64,000 nucleotides of DNA from QGON01 sp963691905. Its GTDB lineage: Bacteria; Pseudomonadota; Gammaproteobacteria; Chromatiales; Chromatiaceae. The translations under genes and the position numbers were made by a program. Location: the NCBI GenBank assembly GCA_963691905.1, contig OY829894.1:1-64000 (forward strand), read 5' to 3'. Under the pieces are notes generated by a model. That model had not been told where the DNA came from and searched no databases. It was given only the letters and a program-made list of their open reading frames with translations. Shown in pieces: positions 15,682 to 24,342 of this stretch. Within the stretch, counting starts at the first letter, position 1. Each line of letters begins with the position of its first letter.

Positions 15682-16767
15682 ATGTCAGGTAACAGCTTCG
15701 GCAAACTCTTTACCGTAACCTCGTTTGGCGAGAGCCACGGGTCGGCGATCGGCTGTATCGTCGATGGCTGTCCTCCCGGTCTTGAATTGTCCGAGGCGGA
15801 TCTGCAACGGGATCTCGACCGCAGAAAGCCAGGTACATCGCGCCACACCACGCAACGTCGTGAAGCGGACGAGGTGCAGATTCTCTCCGGCGTATTTGAG
15901 GGTAAGACCACCGGTACCCCAATTGGCCTGATCATCCACAACACGGACCAGCGTTCCAAGGACTACTCGGAAATTATGGATCGCTTCCGTCCGGGGCATG
16001 CGGATTATACCTACACCCAGAAATACGGTTTTCGTGACTACCGGGGCGGTGGACGCTCCTCTGCGCGGGAGACCGCCATGCGCGTGGCTGCCGGCGGCAT
16101 TGCGAAGAAGTATCTCAAGGCGCGTTACGGCATCGAGATTCGCGGTTACCTGGCGCAGCTCGGCCCCATCAAACCGGAGAAGTTTGTGTGGGACGATGTG
16201 TATGAAAACGCCTTTTTCTGCCCCGATCTCTACAAGGTGCCGGAACTGGAAGCCTATATGGATGAACTGCGCCATGAGGGGAACTCCATCGGTGCGCGGA
16301 TCAATGTGGTTGCCACTGGTGTGCCGCCAGGCCTGGGTGAACCGATCTTCGACCGCCTCGATGCAGAGATCGCCCATGCGATGATGAGCATCAACGCTGT
16401 GAAAGGCGTGGAGATCGGTGACGGATTCGCCTGTGTGGAACAGAAGGGTACCGAGCATCGGGACGAAATGACGCCGGATGGTTTCAAGAGTAACCATGCC
16501 GGTGGTGTGTTGGGTGGTATCTCAAGCGGCCAGGATATTCTCGCCAGCATTGCCCTGAAACCCACTTCAAGCCTGCGTCTTCCCGGAAACACGGTGAACA
16601 GGGAGGGCAAACCGGTTGAGGTGGTCACCAAGGGGCGTCATGACCCCTGTGTCGGGATTCGCGCCACCCCTATCGCTGAGGCAATGATGGCGATGGTGCT
16701 GATGGATCACATGCTGCGCCATCGTGGACAGAATATGGACGTGCATTCGGATACGCCTGTTATTTAA
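15682..16767 (+). CDS. aroC: Chorismate synthase
   Basis: This 361-residue enzyme converts 5-enolpyruvylshikimate-3-phosphate to chorismate with reduced FMN, the last step before the aromatic amino acid branches. Family motifs are GESHG near residue 17, RRKPGTSR, FRPGHADYTY, DYRGGGRSSARET and GGISSGQ. Length is normal. ATG 15682 yields the conserved MSGNSFGKLFTVTSFGESHG start. The MFS gene starts on the last base of its stop codon. Confidence 0.98.
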   Translation: MSGNSFGKLFTVTSFGESHGSAIGCIVDGCPPGLELSEADLQRDLDRRKPGTSRHTTQRREADEVQILSGVFEGKTTGTPIGLIIHNTDQRSKDYSEIMDRFRPGHADYTYTQKYGFRDYRGGGRSSARETAMRVAAGGIAKKYLKARYGIEIRGYLAQLGPIKPEKFVWDDVYENAFFCPDLYKVPELEAYMDELRHEGNSIGARINVVATGVPPGLGEPIFDRLDAEIAHAMMSINAVKGVEIGDGFACVEQKGTEHRDEMTPDGFKSNHAGGVLGGISSGQDILASIALKPTSSLRLPGNTVNREGKPVEVVTKGRHDPCVGIRATPIAEAMMAMVLMDHMLRHRGQNMDVHSDTPVI

Positions 16768-17903
16768 TGCCGTACTGGCGCCTTTCCGGTTTCTATCTCT
16801 TCTACTTTGCCTCGCTCGGGGCGTTGTTGCCGTTCTGGGGACTCTATCTAAAGGACCGTGGTTTTGCCCCCTCGGAGATAGGGGAGTTGATGGCGGTGAT
16901 CATGTTTACCAAACTGGTCGCGCCCAATATCTGGGGCTGGATCGCCGACCACACCGGTCGGCGGATGCCCATTGTCCGTCTTGCATCATTGCTGGCGCTG
17001 ATCAGCTTTGGGGGTGTCTTCTACGCCGAAGGGTTCTGGATACTTGCGCTGGTGATGATGCTGTTCAGTTTCTTCTGGAATGCATCACTGCCCCAGTTTG
17101 AAGCGGTGACCCTCAGCTATCTGGGCGACCAAATCCAGCAGTACAGCCGTATACGTCTCTGGGGTTCCATCGGTTTTATTATCGCAGTCGTCGGACTCGG
17201 TTATCTCATCGAGCAGATGGAGATCGGATTGGTGCCGATGGTGGTGCTGGTGCTCTATCTTGGTCTCTGGCTAAATAGTCTTGTGGTGCCGGAGCAGGGC
17301 GCAAGGATGCCCCATCATGAACAGGGCTCAATTCTGACGGTATTGAAGCGCAAGGAAGTCATTGCGTTTCTGGCCGCCTGTTTTCTGATGCAGGCGAGTC
17401 ACAGTGCCTACTACGCCTTCTACTCGATCTACATGGAAGAGCATGGCTATTCCAGCACCCTCATTGGTCAGCTCTGGGCGTTGGGGGTGGTTGCCGAAGT
17501 TTTGGTATTTCTGGTGATGCACCGGCTGTTGCATCGCTGGGGTGCCCGAAAAGTGGTAATCGCAAGCCTGATTATTGCAGCCGTGCGCTGGGTGATCGTT
17601 GGCAGCGCGCCAGACCAGTTGTTCCTGGTATTGCTTGCCCAGGTCATGCATGCAGCCACCTTTGGTACTTTTCACGCTGCGGCTATCCACCTGGTCCACC
17701 ACTTTTTTGTCGGCAAACATCAGGGAAGGGGGCAGGCTCTCTATAGCAGTATCAGTTTTGGTGGTGGCGGTGCCTTCGGCAGTCTGCTCAGTGGCTATCT
17801 CTGGACTGGGATCGGACCGGGACCCACCTATTGGGTCGCGGCGGGGTATGCGCTCCTGGCGATGTTGATCGTTTGGCGTTGGCTCAATCATGAAGCAGCC
17901 TGA
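16767..17903 (+). CDS. MFS transporter (MFS_1-like / HcaT-like)
   Basis: The protein has 378 residues with 12 predicted membrane helices. The loop between helices 2 and 3 has WGWIADHTGRR, the MFS signature; the family resembles the LacY-like MFS_1_like group that includes HcaT. It sits in a compact row: the start shares one base with the aroC stop, and rsmJ overlaps its end by 14 bp. This order (aroC-MFS) is common in Gammaproteobacteria. The substrate cannot be told. Confidence 0.85.
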   Translation: MPYWRLSGFYLFYFASLGALLPFWGLYLKDRGFAPSEIGELMAVIMFTKLVAPNIWGWIADHTGRRMPIVRLASLLALISFGGVFYAEGFWILALVMMLFSFFWNASLPQFEAVTLSYLGDQIQQYSRIRLWGSIGFIIAVVGLGYLIEQMEIGLVPMVVLVLYLGLWLNSLVVPEQGARMPHHEQGSILTVLKRKEVIAFLAACFLMQASHSAYYAFYSIYMEEHGYSSTLIGQLWALGVVAEVLVFLVMHRLLHRWGARKVVIASLIIAAVRWVIVGSAPDQLFLVLLAQVMHAATFGTFHAAAIHLVHHFFVGKHQGRGQALYSSISFGGGGAFGSLLSGYLWTGIGPGPTYWVAAGYALLAMLIVWRWLNHEAA

Positions 17904-18621
17904 TTCAGATCTGCTGGAGCTGCCGGTCAAGTCTCTGGATGGGACTGCGACAGATATGCAACTGGTCAAAACCCCGCAACGTCTGGAATTGCATCAGGCA
18001 TCGGGTGGCTGTGTGCTCTATATCGATTTTGTCTTCGGCAAAAACGCCCATCGTCGTCAGTTCGGTGGCGGTCGGGGGCAACCGCTGGCCAGAGCGGTGG
18101 GACTCAAAAAAGGGCTAAACCCGAAGGTGCTGGATGCCACGGCGGGACTTGGCCGGGATGCGTTTGTACTGGCGACATTGGGTTGTAAAGTTCAGCTGGC
18201 TGAACGCTCTCCCGTTATCGCGGCTTTGTTGCAGGATGGCCTTGATCGTGCATTGGAGGATGCCGCCGTCGGACAGATTGCTGCGCGGATGGAGCTGTTT
18301 TCGGCGGATGCCATTCTGTTCATGCGGGGCTTGAAAGGGGCCTACAGACCAGAGGTGGTCTACCTGGATCCGATGTATCCTCATCGCAAGAAGTCGGCCC
18401 TGGTGAAAAAGGAGATGCGGGTCTTCCGTGCGCTTGTGGGTGATGATCCTGATGCGGCTGAATTGTTGCAGGTTGCGCGGGAGTGTGCCATGGCAAGAGT
18501 CGTGGTGAAGCGCCCGGCCAAGGCGGGTTTTCTTGACGAAGCCGAGCCAAGCATGTCGATCTCAAGCCCGAATACCCGCTACGATGTCTATATCAAATGT
18601 GGCCTACAGGCGGTCGATTGA
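17890..18621 (+). CDS. rsmJ: 16S rRNA (guanine1516-N2)-methyltransferase
   Basis: This 243-residue SAM-dependent methyltransferase has RRQFGGGRGQPLARAVG near the N terminus, DATAGLGRDAFVLA as the SAM-binding motif I and YLDPMYPHRKKSALVKKEMR containing the catalytic D-P-M-Y motif, all diagnostic of RsmJ (YhiQ). It modifies G1516 of 16S rRNA. It overlaps the MFS gene by 14 bp and is followed after 1 bp by another rRNA methyltransferase. Confidence 0.95.
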   Translation: MKQPDSDLLELPVKSLDGTATDMQLVKTPQRLELHQASGGCVLYIDFVFGKNAHRRQFGGGRGQPLARAVGLKKGLNPKVLDATAGLGRDAFVLATLGCKVQLAERSPVIAALLQDGLDRALEDAAVGQIAARMELFSADAILFMRGLKGAYRPEVVYLDPMYPHRKKSALVKKEMRVFRALVGDDPDAAELLQVARECAMARVVVKRPAKAGFLDEAEPSMSISSPNTRYDVYIKCGLQAVD

Positions 18622-18622
18622 G

Positions 18623-19750
18623 ATGGATCGCTTTGCCACCCCATTTGGTGAATTTTCACTCAGCCGCTATCCAGTGCGCGCTAAAGAGAAGCTGCGTGCC
18701 TGGGATGCAGCGGACGAGTATTTGCTTAACTTTTTTGATGATGAAGATCTGCTCTCACAAGGCGGAAAACTTCTGATCCTGAATGACAGTTTTGGCGCCC
18801 TTGGAACAGCCTTGGCGCATTTTGCACCGGTGAGTCAGGTTGATTCTTTTCTTGCTGAAGAGGCTACACGGCAGAATCTGTCAGCCAATGGATTGCCGGT
18901 GGATGCGGTATCACTTATCGATTCACTCCAAACCCACCGAACCCGTTACGATCTGGTGTTGGTCAGGGTTACCAAGACCCTTGCGCTGCTGGAGGATGAA
19001 CTGCTGCGGCTGAGGCCCCATCTGGCGGATAACTGCCGCATCATCGGCTGCGGTATGGTGAAGCAGATTCACAGCTCCACTCTGAAACTGTTTGAGTCGA
19101 TCATCGGGCCGACCAGGACCTCTCTGGCAAAGAAGAAGGCGCGTCTGATCTTTTCCGAGCCGGACTCTGCACTGCCGGTTTCACCTTCGCCCTATCCGGT
19201 CTCTTATCCCTTGGAAGACAGCCCATTCAGACTGATCAACCACGCAAATGTTTTCTCCCGTGACAGGCTCGATATCGGCACCCGGTTCCTGCTGCAACAT
19301 ATTCCGGCGCAGGGGTTGCCAGAGATTGTGGATCTGGGATGCGGTAACGGCGTGGTGGGTCTCATTGCGGCTGAGAGGAATCCCAATGCAACGATCCATT
19401 TTGTGGACGAGTCATACATGGCGGTTGCCAGCGCCAAGGCAACCTTTGAGGCTTCCGGCCTGGAAAATAGCGCGGTGTTCGGAGTGGCGGATGCATTGAG
19501 CGGATTTGCCCCTGAGAGCGTGGATCTGATTCTCTGCAATCCGCCTTTTCACCAACAGCAGGTGGTGGGAGATTTCATCGCCTGGCGCATGTTCAGTCAG
19601 GCAGTGACGGTGTTAAAACGCAGGGGAGAACTGCGCCTCGTAGGCAATCGTCACCTCAACTATCACGCCAAACTGAAGCGTCTGTTCGGCAATGTGCAAC
19701 AGCTCTCCGCCAATCCAAAATTTGTCGTGCTGCGGGCGGTGAAGCGTTAG
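18623..19750 (+). CDS. rlmG: 23S rRNA (guanine1835-N2)-methyltransferase
   Basis: The protein has 375 residues. The N-terminal domain (LRAWDAADEYLLNFFDDEDL) is the RlmG-type degenerate methyltransferase half. The C-terminal half carries the SAM motif VDLGCGNGVVGL and the catalytic NPPF (CNPPFHQQQV). RsmC shares the fold, but the N-terminal match favours RlmG. I use ATG 18623; an open upstream stretch inside rsmJ is not conserved-looking. The stop TAG is the left target-site copy of a miniature element. Confidence 0.9.
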   Translation: MDRFATPFGEFSLSRYPVRAKEKLRAWDAADEYLLNFFDDEDLLSQGGKLLILNDSFGALGTALAHFAPVSQVDSFLAEEATRQNLSANGLPVDAVSLIDSLQTHRTRYDLVLVRVTKTLALLEDELLRLRPHLADNCRIIGCGMVKQIHSSTLKLFESIIGPTRTSLAKKKARLIFSEPDSALPVSPSPYPVSYPLEDSPFRLINHANVFSRDRLDIGTRFLLQHIPAQGLPEIVDLGCGNGVVGLIAAERNPNATIHFVDESYMAVASAKATFEASGLENSAVFGVADALSGFAPESVDLILCNPPFHQQQVVGDFIAWRMFSQAVTVLKRRGELRLVGNRHLNYHAKLKRLFGNVQQLSANPKFVVLRAVKR

Positions 19751-19812
19751 GGAGTCTCTGAATGAGTCTGGGCGCAAGATACGAGTTCACGACTTGTTCA
19801 GAGGCGCCTTAG
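19747..19812. mobile_element. 58-bp IS5-type MITE with TTAG target duplication
   Basis: TTAG at 19747-19750 and 19809-19812 flank an element with imperfect terminal inverted repeats (GGAGTCTCTGAATGAGTC on the left; GACTTGTTCAGAGGCGCC on the right). A 4-bp YTAR duplication and GAACAAGTC ends are typical of the IS5 group. The 38 bases at 19768-19805 recur with two mismatches at 46598-46635. Confidence 0.75.
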
Positions 19813-20024
19813 GGGGAATGGCACTGACTTAAGGAAAAAAAGCACTAATAATTAACTACTTGGGTAGGTTGGGTTAGGCCGTCTTTTTGGACGTAACCCA
19901 ACAATATGCGCCATTGTTGTCGTGTTACGCTACGCTAACACGACCTACTGTTTTTTAGGTATATGGCAAGTCATTGACAATACGAACATTGTTGCCTTAA
20001 GTCAGTGCCATTCTCCTTAGGGGG
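19807..20024. mobile_element. 198-bp IS4-type MITE with 10-bp target duplication, nested
   Basis: CCTTAGGGGG occurs at 19807-19816 and 20015-20024. Between them, AATGGCACTGACTTAAGG (19817-19834) and its exact reverse complement (19995-20012) form 18-bp terminal inverted repeats. The ends resemble IS4 and the duplication length fits that family. No transposase is encoded. The left duplication includes the TTAG copy of the IS5-type element, so this insertion is the younger one. It supplies the last codons and stop of the LysR gene. Confidence 0.8.
19864..19948. repeat. Palindromic GTAGG...CCTAC repeat inside the MITE
   Basis: Two hairpins, TTGGGTTA/TAACCCAA and GTCGTGTTA/TAACACGAC, are enclosed by GTAGGT/ACCTAC. 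The layout resembles the palindrome at 23134-23199. Confidence 0.65.
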
Positions 20025-20882
20025 GAGTATTAGTCTCTGCATCGCCTGCGCTGCATTGGACAAAGTCCGCTGCCGGTGTGTCACCAAACCCAACGCGCGT
20101 TCCAGTTTGATCTCTTCAACATTGAGTCTGACCAGCCCTGGCGTCAATAGGGTCTCCGGCAGCAGAGCCCAGCCCAATCCGATCGACGCCATCATCTTCA
20201 ACGTCTCCAGATAGTCGGTGGAGAGGCTACAGTTGATCTTGTATCCCCCAATCTCAAGGCGATCTTCCAGCAGGGTTCGCGTGTAGGTGCCCAGGGTAGG
20301 GAGGACCGCAGGATGTTGGATAAGCTCTTCAATCCCGAGACTGGCTCGCCCGGCCAGCGGGTGCTCCTCCCCCACGATGAAACAGAGTGGGTCATGCCAA
20401 ACCTGCTGCGTCAGCAGATTCCTGGATGGCTGCAGAGGGAGTGTGACTACACCCAGTTCCAGCTCTCCACTCTCCACTGCAAGACAGGCTTTTTCCGATC
20501 CCATGAAGCGGATATCAAGTGTGACTGCGGGGTAACTGTCGGCGTAGCTTCTAAGAAGGGGCGGTAGACGATGCAGGCCGATATGGTGGCTGGTGCCCAT
20601 GGCCAGTGTGCCTCTGACCTCGCCGCTCAGGTTGGAAAGCTCACGCCGGATGTCGGTGATCTCCTCGATTATCTGTTCTGCTCGCGGCAATAGCTGCCTC
20701 CCCGCTTCGGTAAGGACAATTTGCCGCCCAATGCGATCAAACAAGCGGCAGTTGAGTTCCGTCTCAAGCCCGGCGACGCGCTTGCTGACTGCCGGTTGGG
20801 TGATGAACAAGGCCTCGGCAGCCTGTGAAAATGAACCTGAGTGGGCGACCTGCATAAAGGCGCGGAGGTTGGCAAATTCCAT
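19971..20882 (-). CDS. LysR-family transcriptional regulator divergent from leuC
   Basis: The protein has 303 residues. The N-terminal winged HTH (MEFANLRAFMQVA, GSFSQAAEALFITQPAVSKR) is followed by a LysR substrate-binding domain (about 90-290). The start at 20882 gives the standard LysR N terminus; the open leader upstream is AT-rich and unlikely to be translated. The last 14 or so residues (KENGTDLRQQCSYCQ) come from the inserted MITE, but lie beyond the conserved domain, so activity is probably kept. Divergence from leuCDB suggests control of leucine synthesis, though CbbR/CysB-type roles elsewhere cannot be excluded. Confidence 0.88.
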   Translation of the reverse strand: MEFANLRAFMQVAHSGSFSQAAEALFITQPAVSKRVAGLETELNCRLFDRIGRQIVLTEAGRQLLPRAEQIIEEITDIRRELSNLSGEVRGTLAMGTSHHIGLHRLPPLLRSYADSYPAVTLDIRFMGSEKACLAVESGELELGVVTLPLQPSRNLLTQQVWHDPLCFIVGEEHPLAGRASLGIEELIQHPAVLPTLGTYTRTLLEDRLEIGGYKINCSLSTDYLETLKMMASIGLGWALLPETLLTPGLVRLNVEEIKLERALGLVTHRQRTLSNAAQAMQRLILPPKENGTDLRQQCSYCQ

Positions 20883-20886
20883 ATGT

Positions 20887-20901
20887 ATTCCTATAAAGAA
20901 T
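20887..20901. promoter_or_regulatory. Candidate LysR box between lysR gene and leuC
   Basis: ATTC-N7-GAAT fits the T-N11-A pattern of LysR sites and lies just upstream of the regulator's own start in the 96-bp divergent gap, which is otherwise AT-rich. Confidence 0.45.
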
Positions 20902-20978
20902 AAAAAATATGAAAAATATGAATTTGTATTATATATCACGGCATCCTATGGTTTCACCACCATGATGAGGCAAGACTG

Positions 20979-22391
20979 ATGACTGACAAGACCCTTTACG
21001 ACAAGCTTTGGGATTCACATGTGGTGCGCTACGACGATGATGGCACCGCACTGCTCTATATCGACCGGCAACTGGTGCATGAGGTGACTTCACCCCAGGC
21101 CTTCGAAGGGCTGCGGCTTGCTGGTCGCAAACCCTGGCGTGTCGAGGCCAATCTGGCCACGCCGGATCACAACGTTCCCACCACGAGTCGTCCCAACGGA
21201 ATCGCCGATATCTCCGATCCGATTGCACGCATCCAGGTGGAGACCCTGGATGCCAATTGCGAAGAGTTCGGCCTGACCGAATTCACCATGAACGATATCC
21301 GTCAGGGCATAGTGCATGTGGTTGGGCCGGAGCAGGGCGCTACCCTGCCGGGCATGACGGTGGTGTGTGGTGACTCCCACACCTCCACCCACGGTGCCAT
21401 GGGTGCACTGGCGTTCGGTATCGGAACCTCGGAGGTTGAGCATGCGCTCGCTACCCAGTGCCTGATCCAGAAGAAGTCGAAATCGATGCTGATCAGCGTC
21501 GGCGGCAAGACCGTCTCCGGCGTCACCGCCAAAGACATCGTATTGGCTATCATCGGTGAGATAGGTACCGCTGGTGGCACCGGTTACGCCATTGAGTTCA
21601 GTGGTCAGGCAATCCGTGACCTCTCCGTCGAAGGGCGGCTCACGGTCTGTAATATGGCGATCGAGGCGGGTGCCAGGGCAGGTTTCGTAGCGGTGGATGA
21701 GAAGACCATCGACTATGTCAAAGGCCGTCCCTATGCGCCGGAGGGTGAGGTGCTGGAACAGGCCATTGCCAACTGGCAGACCCTGCACAGCGATGCGGGT
21801 GCCGAGTTCGATAGGGTCGTCAACATCGATGCGTCAGGGATCAAACCTCAGGTTACCTGGGGCACCTCTCCCGAAATGGTGGTTAGCGTCGATACGCAGG
21901 TGCCGGATCCGGATCAGGTCGATGATCCGGTCAAAGCGGAAGGCATGCGCCGGGCGCTGGACTACATGGGGCTCGAAGCGGGCACACCGGTTAGTGAGAT
22001 CGATGTGGACAAGGTCTTTATCGGCTCCTGTACCAACTCCCGTATCGAGGACATGCGTGAGGCTGCAAAGGTAGCCCAAGGTAGACGGGTGGCAGACAAC
22101 ATCAAGTTGGCGCTGGTTGTGCCGGGATCCGGTCTGGTGAAGCAGCAGGCGGAAGCCGAAGGGCTCGACAAAATCTTCATTGATGCCGGATTTGAGTGGC
22201 GTGAGCCGGGTTGCTCCATGTGTCTTGCCATGAATGCCGACCGGCTGGAGCCGGGTGAGCGTTGTGCATCGACCTCGAATCGCAATTTCGAGGGCCGGCA
22301 GGGGCGGGGCGGGCGCACCCATCTTGTCAGTCCTGCGATGGCCGCCGCAGCCGCGATAGCCGGACATTTTGTTGATGTGAGGGATTTCTGA
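20979..22391 (+). CDS. leuC: 3-isopropylmalate dehydratase large subunit
   Basis: The 470-residue aconitase-family subunit isomerises 2-isopropylmalate to 3-isopropylmalate with LeuD. CGDSHTSTHGA, GSCTNSR and EPGCSMCLAMN carry the three cysteines of the 4Fe-4S cluster, so it should be active. Normal length. leuD follows after 88 bp. Confidence 0.98.
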   Translation: MTDKTLYDKLWDSHVVRYDDDGTALLYIDRQLVHEVTSPQAFEGLRLAGRKPWRVEANLATPDHNVPTTSRPNGIADISDPIARIQVETLDANCEEFGLTEFTMNDIRQGIVHVVGPEQGATLPGMTVVCGDSHTSTHGAMGALAFGIGTSEVEHALATQCLIQKKSKSMLISVGGKTVSGVTAKDIVLAIIGEIGTAGGTGYAIEFSGQAIRDLSVEGRLTVCNMAIEAGARAGFVAVDEKTIDYVKGRPYAPEGEVLEQAIANWQTLHSDAGAEFDRVVNIDASGIKPQVTWGTSPEMVVSVDTQVPDPDQVDDPVKAEGMRRALDYMGLEAGTPVSEIDVDKVFIGSCTNSRIEDMREAAKVAQGRRVADNIKLALVVPGSGLVKQQAEAEGLDKIFIDAGFEWREPGCSMCLAMNADRLEPGERCASTSNRNFEGRQGRGGRTHLVSPAMAAAAAIAGHFVDVRDF

Positions 22392-22479
22392 TTTATCATG
22401 AAGGGCATGATTAGAGAAAAACCTTTTTCTTATCACTGCTTTACTCTGTGTTCTTCGCGTAATTTATGGTTACTTTATT

Positions 22480-23118
22480 ATGAAAAAATTTGAGACGTTT
22501 ACCGGCATCGTCTGTCCATTGGATCGTTCCAATGTGGACACAGATGCCATCATTCCCAAGCAGTTTCTCAAGTCGATCAAACGTTCCGGGTTTGGTCCCA
22601 ACCTGTTTGATGAATGGCGTTATCTGGATCACGGCGAGCCAGGCATGGATAACAGCACGCGACCGTTGAATGCGGGTTTTGTCCTTAATGACCCCCGCTA
22701 TCAGGGGGCGGGGATCCTTCTGGGACGTAAGAATTTTGGCTGTGGTTCTTCCCGTGAGCATGCGCCTTGGGCGTTGGAAGATTATGGATTTCGGGTCATA
22801 ATCGCCCCCAGTTTTGCAGATATATTCTTTAATAACTGCTTTAAGAATGGAATATTACCCATTGTTTTATCAGTAGAAATTATCGATAAATTGTTTGGAT
22901 TGGCAAGTGGTGAAACTGCGCTTGATATTGCAGTGGATCTGGAAGCACAGCAGTTGAAAGCGGCTGATGGAGAGGTGATTCCATTCGAAGTAGATGTTTT
23001 CCGCAAGCACTGCCTGCTCAATGGACTCGACGATATCGGCCTCACCCTACAGCATGTGGATGCCATCAAAACCTATGAAGCGCGCCGACGCCGGGAAGCG
23101 CCCTGGCTATTTGGTTGA
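22480..23118 (+). CDS. leuD: 3-isopropylmalate dehydratase small subunit
   Basis: The 212-residue swivel-domain partner of LeuC is recognised by RSNVDTDAIIPKQFL, GRKNFGCGSSREHAPWAL and FFNNCFKNG. Length is normal. The gap to leuB contains a palindromic repeat that may affect distal expression. Confidence 0.98.
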   Translation: MKKFETFTGIVCPLDRSNVDTDAIIPKQFLKSIKRSGFGPNLFDEWRYLDHGEPGMDNSTRPLNAGFVLNDPRYQGAGILLGRKNFGCGSSREHAPWALEDYGFRVIIAPSFADIFFNNCFKNGILPIVLSVEIIDKLFGLASGETALDIAVDLEAQQLKAADGEVIPFEVDVFRKHCLLNGLDDIGLTLQHVDAIKTYEARRRREAPWLFG

Positions 23119-23133
23119 AGAACCGCAAAGAAT

Positions 23134-23199
23134 GTAGGGTGCGCCATGCGCACCAGAATGAGCAGATACAGTAGTCATGGTGTGCGCGGCGCACCCTAC
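23134..23199. repeat. 66-bp palindromic repeat between leuD and leuB
   Basis: The arms begin GTAGGGTGCGCC (23134) and end GGCGCACCCTAC (23199), with 22-bp arms about 80% complementary. It would form a long RNA hairpin inside the leu transcript. Its GTAGG...CCTAC ends resemble the repeat at 19864-19948. Confidence 0.8.
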
Positions 23200-23240
23200 C
23201 CAATCTTCGCAGCAATCTGCGGGTAAGGATGTAAATCGAA

Positions 23241-24314
23241 ATGAGTAAAAATATACTGATTCTACCGGGTGACGGCATTGGTCCTGAGATCGTTACAGAA
23301 GCGGTGAAGGTGATGGCCGTATTGCGTGACGATTTTGGCCTGAATATCGAAATGGACGAGGCGCTGGTCGGTGGCGCTGCCATCGATGCCACCGGTGGGC
23401 CGCTGCCGGAAGCGACACTGGAGCTGGCGCAGGAGGCGGACGCGATTCTGCTAGGTGCAGTCGGTGGTTACAAATGGGAAGCGCTGGACATCTCCATCCG
23501 TCCCGAGAAGGGGCTGCTGGGTCTGCGCGCCGGTCTCAATCTCTTTGCCAATCTGCGTCCCGCGATCCTCTATCCGCAACTGGCGGATGCCTCGACCCTC
23601 AAGCCGGAAGTGGTTTCAGGTCTCGATATCATGATCGTGCGCGAGCTGACCGGCGGCATCTACTTTGGCCAGCCCCGGGGGGTGCGGGAGCTCGATAGTG
23701 GCGAAAAACAGGGCTTTAATACCCTGGTCTACGCCGAGTCCGAGGTGGACCGCATCAGCCGCGTTGCCTTTGATATTGCCATGAAACGCGACAAGCGGGT
23801 CTGTTCAGTAGACAAGGCCAATGTTCTGGAATGCACCGAGTTGTGGCGTGAGGTCGCCACCCGCGTGGCTGGCGATTACCCGGATGTTGAACTGAGTCAC
23901 ATGTACGTGGATAACGCTGCAATGCAGCTGGTACGGGCGCCGAAACAGTTCGATGTGATGGTTACCACCAACATGTTCGGTGATATCCTGTCGGATTGCG
24001 CCGCCATGCTCACAGGATCCATCGGCATGCTGCCCTCCGCCTCGCTGGATGAGAACAGCAAGGGCATGTATGAGCCGATCCACGGTTCCGCTCCGGACAT
24101 TGCAGGGCAGAACAAGGCGAACCCGCTGGCCACCATCCTCTCGGTATCGATGATGCTGCGCTACAGCCTGGACGAAGCTTCGATGGCGGATCGTATCGAG
24201 GCGGCGGTCAACAAGGTGCTGGACGATGGCCTGCGTACTCAGGACATCATGTCCGAGGGCAAAACCGAGGTTAGCTGCGACGCCATGGGCGATGCGGTGG
24301 TGGCAGCTCTGTAA
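23241..24314 (+). CDS. leuB: 3-isopropylmalate dehydrogenase
   Basis: This 357-residue NAD-dependent enzyme oxidises and decarboxylates 3-isopropylmalate, the third leucine step. Motifs: LPGDGIGPEI near the N terminus, RELTGGIYFG, and MFGDILSD with GSIGMLPSASL for metal and NAD binding. asd follows after 28 bp, so leuCDB-asd may be one unit. Confidence 0.98.
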   Translation: MSKNILILPGDGIGPEIVTEAVKVMAVLRDDFGLNIEMDEALVGGAAIDATGGPLPEATLELAQEADAILLGAVGGYKWEALDISIRPEKGLLGLRAGLNLFANLRPAILYPQLADASTLKPEVVSGLDIMIVRELTGGIYFGQPRGVRELDSGEKQGFNTLVYAESEVDRISRVAFDIAMKRDKRVCSVDKANVLECTELWREVATRVAGDYPDVELSHMYVDNAAMQLVRAPKQFDVMVTTNMFGDILSDCAAMLTGSIGMLPSASLDENSKGMYEPIHGSAPDIAGQNKANPLATILSVSMMLRYSLDEASMADRIEAAVNKVLDDGLRTQDIMSEGKTEVSCDAMGDAVVAAL

Positions 24315-24342
24315 TATGTGGTTCTATTATTAGGTTGAAGCA

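Noticed and set aside
19864..19948. CRISPR-like palindromic repeat
   Set aside because: Only one unit is present and there are no regularly spaced repeats or cas genes.
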